This document shows, in pieces, positions 5,838 to 7,360 of a DNA stretch of 7,360 bases (within the stretch, counting starts at the first letter, position 1; every line of letters starts with the position of its first letter). The stretch is from Hydrogenophilales bacterium RIFOXYD1_FULL_62_11 (GTDB taxonomy: Bacteria; Pseudomonadota; Gammaproteobacteria; Burkholderiales; Thiobacillaceae). The stretch is taken from contig MGZO01000115.1 of assembly GCA_001802655.1 (NCBI GenBank), forward strand, positions 64,942-72,301. The letters run 5' to 3'. The position numbers were made by a program, and so were the translations under genes. The notes under the pieces were generated by a model. The model was not told where the DNA came from, ran no database searches, and saw only the letters and a program-made list of their open reading frames with translations.

Positions 5838-7360
5838 ATGTTCGCTTATTTCAGGAATTGCTCGTTGTTCAGCCAACTGATCGTCCCGATGCTTCTGGTT
5901 GGGGTCATCGGCGCGAGCGCCATCATCGCCTCCGCTTTCGCGCTACAGCATTCCGTCAAGGCTCTGGGTGACATGTATTCGGCTAGCGGGGAACGTCTCA
6001 AAACCCTGCAGGACATCGACAAGGGCATCGCGAATGTGCGGGCCTTGAGCCTCAAGCATCTCGCCAGCGAAAGCGCGCGCGACATGCAGCAGATCAGAAC
6101 TGATCTGGTCAGCATCGAGCAACGGATCAAGTCCTATTTGGCGACCATTTCCGGGCATGAAATGCCCGAACACCAGGCGTTAAAGCAGGAGGCCGTTATC
6201 CTGGGCAAGGTTATCACCACCTACTTGTCAGGCATCGACAAGGCCATCGTGCTCAGCACGGAGTTCGAAAAGGAGTCCGCATTCGAGTTGTTGACCCAGA
6301 TCGAGGGTCAGCAATTCACGAGCATGCAGATAACCATGCAAAACCTGATGCGGTACACCATCGAGGATATTGCCGCCAGCCGCGAAGACCTCATTGCCGC
6401 AGCCAACCGCAATCTTCAAATTACCTTTGCCATCAACATCCTGGGGGGCGCCATGCTCCTGGGCATGGCCTTTTATGTGTCGCGCCGGGCGAGCGTGCGG
6501 ATTTCCGACCTGCTGGAATGGTCGCAGCGAATTGCCGGTGGCGACCTGTCGAATCACCCGGTTTCAGCGGTTGGAGACGAAGTCGGGCAACTGACCAATG
6601 CAATGCGCAGCATGGTCGAAAATGTCGCGCGCGGACACAGCGCGCTGGAACAGGCGCGAAAAGATGCCGAGTCGGTAGCTGAAGAATTGCGCCTGTATGC
6701 CAATGCGTTCGACAGCAGCGGCGAGGCCATGCTGATCACGGATCGTTTCAATCGAATCGTCAACGTGAACGCCACCTTCACCCGGCAAACAGGTTACGGC
6801 GTCGACGAAGTCCTGGGTAAGGATCCCAAGATGCTGAGCAGCGGAAAAACCTCCGAGCTGGTGCATGAGGACATGTGGCGCTGTCTACAGGACAACGGCT
6901 ATTGGAACGGAGAACTTTGGGACCGCAAAAAGTCGGGCGAGGTGTATCCGAAATGGGCCTCCATTTCTGCCATCCGCGATGCGACCCAGACCGTCATGTT
7001 CTACATTGCCAGCTATTCCGATATCAGCGAGCGCAAGGCAAATGAGGCGCGCATTGATTTTCTCGCCCATCACGATCCGCTCACGGGCCTGATCAACCGT
7101 TACAACCTGGAAAACCGACTTGACCAGGCCCTGCTTTCCGCTCACCGCGACGATCTTCGCGTCGCGGTCATGTTCATCGACATGGACCGCTTCAAGACCA
7201 TCAACGACACCCTGGGCCACCATGTCGGCGATCTGTTGCTGATCGAGGTCGCCCGGCGGTTGTGCGATAGCGTGCGGGAAAGCGACATCGTCGCCCGCCT
7301 GGGGGGCGACGAGTTCATCGTCGTGCTCACCCACATCACGAACGAGATGGAAGCCGCGCC
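5838..7360 (+). CDS. Transmembrane diguanylate cyclase with helical periplasmic sensor, HAMP, PAS and GGDEF domains (3' end outside window)
   Basis: The frame is open from the ATG at 5838 to the window edge, giving 507 residues with no stop. The order is a first membrane helix (about 13-34), a mostly helical polar periplasmic domain of about 160 residues (35-195) resembling four-helix-bundle chemoreceptor sensors, a second helix (about 196-214), a HAMP domain (about 215-266, with GGDLS and GDEVGQL), a short helical linker, a PAS domain with PAC end (about 286-398, including GYWNGELWDRKKSGEVYP and YSDISERK), then GGDEF (from about 407). The cyclase has DPLTGLINR (413-421), FIDMDRFKTIND (446-457), LGHHVGD (459-465) and an intact GGDEF at 489-493, so it should convert two GTP to cyclic di-GMP. 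RESD (480-483), five residues before it, is an intact inhibitory RxxD site. An EAL domain could follow beyond the window. The gene probably shares a message with the ModA-like gene 56 bases upstream, which may supply its periplasmic signal. Confidence 0.93.
   Translation, partial: MFAYFRNCSLFSQLIVPMLLVGVIGASAIIASAFALQHSVKALGDMYSASGERLKTLQDIDKGIANVRALSLKHLASESARDMQQIRTDLVSIEQRIKSYLATISGHEMPEHQALKQEAVILGKVITTYLSGIDKAIVLSTEFEKESAFELLTQIEGQQFTSMQITMQNLMRYTIEDIAASREDLIAAANRNLQITFAINILGGAMLLGMAFYVSRRASVRISDLLEWSQRIAGGDLSNHPVSAVGDEVGQLTNAMRSMVENVARGHSALEQARKDAESVAEELRLYANAFDSSGEAMLITDRFNRIVNVNATFTRQTGYGVDEVLGKDPKMLSSGKTSELVHEDMWRCLQDNGYWNGELWDRKKSGEVYPKWASISAIRDATQTVMFYIASYSDISERKANEARIDFLAHHDPLTGLINRYNLENRLDQALLSAHRDDLRVAVMFIDMDRFKTINDTLGHHVGDLLLIEVARRLCDSVRESDIVARLGGDEFIVVLTHITNEMEAA

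Overview
The window is GC-rich, densely packed DNA with two transcription blocks on the + strand. Gene style and protein families suggest a Pseudomonadota chromosome, perhaps a betaproteobacterium; that placement is an impression, since there is no rRNA or other phylogenetic marker here. I see no tRNA, rRNA, insertion sequence, CRISPR array or phage gene.

Block 1 (1-4837) is a complete-looking peptide/oligopeptide (Dpp/Opp-type) ABC importer, cut only at its 5' end. It encodes the C-terminal part of the solute-binding protein, a DppB-type permease (481-1458), an oversized DppC-type permease (1455-2876) and one polypeptide carrying both ATPase domains, a DppD-DppF fusion (2873-4837). All three junctions overlap (TGATG, ATGA, ATGA), so the genes should be translationally coupled and made as one unit. 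Two features are unusual. The binding protein ends in a transmembrane helix plus an Arg-rich tail, which suggests it is tethered to the membrane beside the permeases. The DppC-type subunit is about 473 residues long, with an extra N-terminal helix and an insert holding a periplasmic segment and two further predicted helices.

A comparatively AT-rich gap (4838-5007) separates the blocks. It holds a perfect 8-bp-arm inverted repeat (4882-4901), flanking CGTATAT direct repeats and a possible weak promoter.

Block 2 (5008-7360) starts with an exported ModA-like (molybdate-type) periplasmic binding protein. After 56 bases comes a membrane protein with a helical periplasmic domain, HAMP, PAS and GGDEF domains, still open at the window edge; it would make cyclic di-GMP. 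No modB or modC lies between or beside them. The simplest hypothesis is that the binding protein is a sensor subunit that reports its ligand to the diguanylate cyclase. This resembles the known NspS-MbaA pair of Vibrio cholerae but uses a ModA-type fold. This pair is the most interesting item in the window.
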